64,000 nucleotides of DNA from positions 1-64,000 of the forward strand of contig NZ_PJIQ01000001.1 in the NCBI RefSeq assembly GCF_002929745.1, read 5' to 3'. Below, in pieces: positions 61,090 to 64,000 of this stretch. The notes below the pieces were generated by a model, which saw only the letters and a list, made by a program, of their open reading frames with translations, made no database searches and was not told the DNA's origin. Position numbers and translations under genes: made by a program. Positions within the stretch are counted from its first letter, which is position 1. Each line of letters starts with the position of its first letter. This DNA comes from Arthrobacter sp. B1805 (lineage in GTDB: Bacteria > Actinomycetota > Actinomycetes > Actinomycetales > Micrococcaceae).

Positions 61090-62355
61090 ATGACCGGTCA
61101 GGCATCCGTTCGACGGATGGGGCGGGGCTCTGATCACGCGGAACTGCTGTCGCAGTACGGGCTCGGCGTGGCCCTGGGTGAGGTGGCGCCCGCCGGTTCC
61201 ACGCCGCAGCCGGCCGCAGCGGCCGCAGCGGCCGCCGCGCCCGCCGCGCTGCAGAACCTGGTAGCCTTCGCGGTGCAGCTCTGCAACGCGAAGTACGGTG
61301 CGACCAACGTCATCACCGAAGACGAATTCCACCAGATCGCGGCGCTGGGGCTCGAACCACTCATGTGCGCGCGCGACGATTCCCTGTGCGGGCAGGTCTT
61401 CCAGTACGGGCACACCGTGGTGGTGCCGGACTGCAGGGAGGACCCCCGATTCCGTTCGAACCCCTTCGTCGACGGCCGCTTCGGTGAGGTCCGCTTCTAC
61501 GCGACCACTCCACTGCTCACGAGGGATGGTGTGCCCCTCGGCACCCTCTGCATCTTCGACGAGGTGCCCGGGAACCTCACCGAGCAGCAGGTCACCGGGC
61601 TCGAGACACTCGCGGCGCAGGTCGTCGACGTCCTCGACCTCCAGTTGCGCACCCGGCAGCTGGACGCCACGGTGTCCGAGCTGCGGCGCAGCAATGAGCT
61701 CCTGGGCGAATTTGCAGGACGCATCAGCCACGACCTGCAAGGGCCCCTGACCAATGTCGTCGGCCTCGCCGAACTCGCGGAGGACGAGCCTGCGCTCCAG
61801 GAGGGCCCCGCGGGCACCTACTTCAAGCGCATCGGCGCGAGCGCCCTGCGCATGTCGTCGATGGTGGAGAACCTGCTCGGGTACTCCCGTGTGGGCGGGG
61901 CAGCGCACCCCCGAGTCGTCTCGCTCGCCGAAGTGGTCGGGGCCGCCGTCGACGATCTGGGTCACTCCGTCGACGGCGTTCGGATCACGGTGGATGACTT
62001 CGAGGGGAAGGCCGACCGCGAACAGCTCCGTGTCCTGATCCAGAACCTCCTCACGAACGCCGTCGCCTATGCGCGGCCCGGAGTGCCGCCGGAGGTGCGC
62101 ATCACCGGAACGGGCACACCGGAATCCTGGCGGTTGGACGTGGCGGACAACGGCAAGGGGATTCCGCCCGAGGACTACGATCGCGTGCTCGAGCCGCTGG
62201 TCCGCCTCGAGCGTGAGGGGGACCCTGCGGGTACCGGTATCGGCCTGGCGACGTGCGTCCGGATCGCCCAGGCGCACGGCGGGCGCCTCACGTTCGATCA
62301 GACGCCCGGGGGCGGGCTGACAGTGCGGGTCTGGTTCGGCTCACGCCCGAGCTGA
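61090..62355 (+). CDS. Soluble GAF histidine kinase
   Basis: ATG at 61090 with GGGAGGACGAGG upstream; the frame extends upstream antisense to prfC, which is not coding. The 421-residue protein has no membrane segment. It starts with an Ala tract (residues 38-52), then a GAF domain (about 60-185; DSLCGQVFQYGHTVVVPDCR, GVPLGTLCIFDEV). A HisKA domain follows with RISHDLQGPLTNVVG (His216), then an ATPase domain with N-box LIQNLLTNAVAYARPG, DVADNGKGIPPEDY and PAGTGIGLATC. No response regulator gene is nearby. Confidence 0.92.
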   Translation: MTGQASVRRMGRGSDHAELLSQYGLGVALGEVAPAGSTPQPAAAAAAAAAPAALQNLVAFAVQLCNAKYGATNVITEDEFHQIAALGLEPLMCARDDSLCGQVFQYGHTVVVPDCREDPRFRSNPFVDGRFGEVRFYATTPLLTRDGVPLGTLCIFDEVPGNLTEQQVTGLETLAAQVVDVLDLQLRTRQLDATVSELRRSNELLGEFAGRISHDLQGPLTNVVGLAELAEDEPALQEGPAGTYFKRIGASALRMSSMVENLLGYSRVGGAAHPRVVSLAEVVGAAVDDLGHSVDGVRITVDDFEGKADREQLRVLIQNLLTNAVAYARPGVPPEVRITGTGTPESWRLDVADNGKGIPPEDYDRVLEPLVRLEREGDPAGTGIGLATCVRIAQAHGGRLTFDQTPGGGLTVRVWFGSRPS

Positions 62356-62496
62356 GGGGAGCCGCTGATGCGGTCCTCGCGCCGAGCTGGGGGGTGCGGG
62401 TGCAGGACCTCGGCGAGCGCTTCACGCCGCAACGGAACTCGGCATCAGCTGCGCCACCATCCGGTAACGCCTCTCGAAGCGGGAGGCCGATCCGCG

Positions 62497-64000
62497 TTAC
62501 TGAGCGCTGCCACCGCTGCCACGACCGCCACGACCGTCACGACCGCCACCACGCAGGCTCCACGCCGCCAGTACCGATGCGCCGATCATGAGCAGCGCAG
62601 CGATGCCCGACGTGACCGTGACACCACTGTCGAATGCATGGAACGCCGAATCCCGCAGGAGCGAAGCGCCGGTCGCGTCAAGCTGTGCGGCGACCTCGAC
62701 GGCCCCGCCGAGCGTTTCAGTCGACCTCCCGGCCTGTTCTGTGTCGAGGCCTGGGGGAAGCACGAGGTTCCGATGATAGGACGCCAGGAGGATGCTGCCG
62801 AGTACGGCGGTCCCGAGCACGGAGCCCACTTCGTACGCGGTCTCCGACACGGCCGATGCCGCCCCTGCCTTCGCCGCAGGCACCGTCGACAGGATCAGGT
62901 CGTTGGATACCGTTTCGGAGGCGCCGACCCCGACGCCAAGAATGACGAAGGCCACCATCAGGAACCCTGCGGACCCGCCCTCGCCCAAAAAGGCGATCAT
63001 CGAGTAGGCGATTGCCGAGAAGAGCAGTGACACCGAGACGACGGCGTGTGGCGGTAGCCTGCGGGCCAGTGGAACGACGGCGAGCCCCGCGATGATCGTC
63101 ATGAGGAGCCCCGGGAGGAGCACGAGGCCGGCGTCGAGCGGGGAGTAGCCGAGTACCAGCTGCAGGTGCTGCGACACGAAGAACAGGAAGCCGACGAGCG
63201 AGAAGATCGCCAGCAGGTTCACCAGGACAGCGCCGCTGAAGGCCCGGACGGTGAACAACCTGACGTCGAGCATGGGGTCATCGCGTCGGAGCTGACGGAC
63301 GACGAAGACGACGCCGGCGGCAAGGCCGATGAACGCAGCCGTCACCGAGACCAGCAGCGGTCCACCCTTCGCCAGGTTCTTGATGGCGTAGACGACCGGG
63401 AGCATGGTCGCGATGGACAGGACGATACTGGCGTAGTCGACGCGTCCGGGATGCGAGTCCCTGGACTCGGGCACGACTGCGGGAGTCAGGGCCAGCATGA
63501 GGACCAGGACGGGCACCGCCAGGAGGAACACGGATCCCCACCAGAAGTGCTCGAGCAGGACGCCACCGAGGAGTGGTCCGAGGGCGGCTCCTGCAGAGAA
63601 ACCTGCTGCCCAGACCGCGATCGCGACCCGGCGCTGGTTGCGATCGGTGAAGATGTTGCGGATCAGCGAAAGCGTCGAGGGCATGAGCATGGCGCCGAAG
63701 ACGCCGAGACCCACGCGAGCGGCCACCAGGGAGGCTGCAGTGGGGGCGAAGGCGGCGACCACGGAGAAGGCCGCGAAACCGGCCGCGCCGATCATGAGCA
63801 GACGGCGTCGACCGAAGCGGTCACCGAGACTCCCCATGGCGACGAGCAGGCCGGCGAGGACGAGGGGGTAGCTGTCGACGATCCAGAGCAGTGTGGTACC
63901 GCTCGTCGCGAAGTGCCGGGAAATCTCCGGCAGGGCGAAGCTCAGCACCGTGTTGTCGACGGAGACGAGCAGCACCGGCAGCATCAGCACGGCGAGGGCG
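62497..64000 (-). CDS. MFS multidrug exporter (EmrB/QacA, DHA2), 5' end cut by window
   Basis: The frame stays open to the right edge and reads ALAVLMLPVLLVSVDNTVLS from the edge, so the start lies outside the window. Fourteen helices are expected; DHA2 motifs include GSLGDRFGRRRLLMIGAAGF (motif A) and AGFSAGAALGPLLGGVLLEH (motif C-like). The tail is GGGRDGRGGRGSGGSAQ. Likely substrates are drugs or dyes. Opposite strand to the histidine kinase gene. Confidence 0.92.
   Translation of the reverse strand, partial: ALAVLMLPVLLVSVDNTVLSFALPEISRHFATSGTTLLWIVDSYPLVLAGLLVAMGSLGDRFGRRRLLMIGAAGFAAFSVVAAFAPTAASLVAARVGLGVFGAMLMPSTLSLIRNIFTDRNQRRVAIAVWAAGFSAGAALGPLLGGVLLEHFWWGSVFLLAVPVLVLMLALTPAVVPESRDSHPGRVDYASIVLSIATMLPVVYAIKNLAKGGPLLVSVTAAFIGLAAGVVFVVRQLRRDDPMLDVRLFTVRAFSGAVLVNLLAIFSLVGFLFFVSQHLQLVLGYSPLDAGLVLLPGLLMTIIAGLAVVPLARRLPPHAVVSVSLLFSAIAYSMIAFLGEGGSAGFLMVAFVILGVGVGASETVSNDLILSTVPAAKAGAASAVSETAYEVGSVLGTAVLGSILLASYHRNLVLPPGLDTEQAGRSTETLGGAVEVAAQLDATGASLLRDSAFHAFDSGVTVTSGIAALLMIGASVLAAWSLRGGGRDGRGGRGSGGSAQ

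Overview
The window is GC-rich, gene-dense bacterial chromosome. It carries a Lsr2 nucleoid protein, two GAF-ANTAR regulators, a DUF3040 protein, a CGNR zinc-finger regulator, many GTG/TTG starts and many probable leaderless starts. This points to an actinobacterium, most likely Micrococcaceae (Arthrobacter-like); the family is inferred from gene content, because no rRNA or tRNA gene is present. About 70 genes are supported. The right edge cuts an MFS exporter gene, and the left edge probably cuts the 3' end of another gene.

Layout. 1-8 kb: small membrane proteins, an N-acetyltransferase, an ammonium transporter, a beta-propeller/ubiquitin-like pair, Lsr2, an ECF sigma factor with a divergent DHFR-like reductase, and a DUF4031-HD fusion. 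8-13.2 kb: a complete Azt zinc uptake locus with aztA divergent from aztB-aztD-aztC-aztD, a Zur-like operator between them, and two AztD paralogues that have lost opposite metal-binding motifs. 13.9-18.5 kb: a GlcNAc PTS and catabolic locus (GntR regulator, EIIA, EIIB divergent from EIIC, nagB and a PP2C-like gene) around a DasR-type palindrome. 18.7-21.3 kb: a decayed patch with fragments of a glyoxalase-like gene, a conjugative coupling protein and an aldo/keto reductase, plus an intact plasmid-type DUF4913 gene.

21.4-30.5 kb: a polyol import and catabolism operon (ABC transporter, two dehydrogenases, two kinases, a MarR gene) with a divergent AraC regulator. 30.6-38.8 kb: regulator/target pairs (LysR-EamA, Lrp-AzlCD, HxlR-RidA) plus a hydrolase, a flavodoxin-fold oxidoreductase, a phosphoesterase and a VOC protein. 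39-43 kb: GAF-ANTAR regulator, an unusual half-GAF protein, an HtrA-type protease and a MATE exporter. 43.3-46.3 kb: a low-GC leader, a Cys-repeat/Pro-stalk secreted protein and a sortase. 47-52.8 kb: membrane proteins, an AAA ATPase, a CGNR regulator and two transporters. 52.8-57.3 kb: copper locus csoR-copZ-copA with divergent DUF305 and DUF3105 genes. 57.5-64 kb: second GAF-ANTAR regulator, D-threonine aldolase-like enzyme, release factor 3, a soluble GAF histidine kinase and the MFS exporter.

The most interesting items are the complementary AztD pair with its Zur-controlled leaderless promoter, the repeat surface protein with its sortase but no LPXTG motif, the beta-propeller/ubiquitin-like pair, and the half-GAF chimera that shares a small N-terminal domain with a second gene in the window. 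No CRISPR array, prophage or intact insertion sequence was seen.
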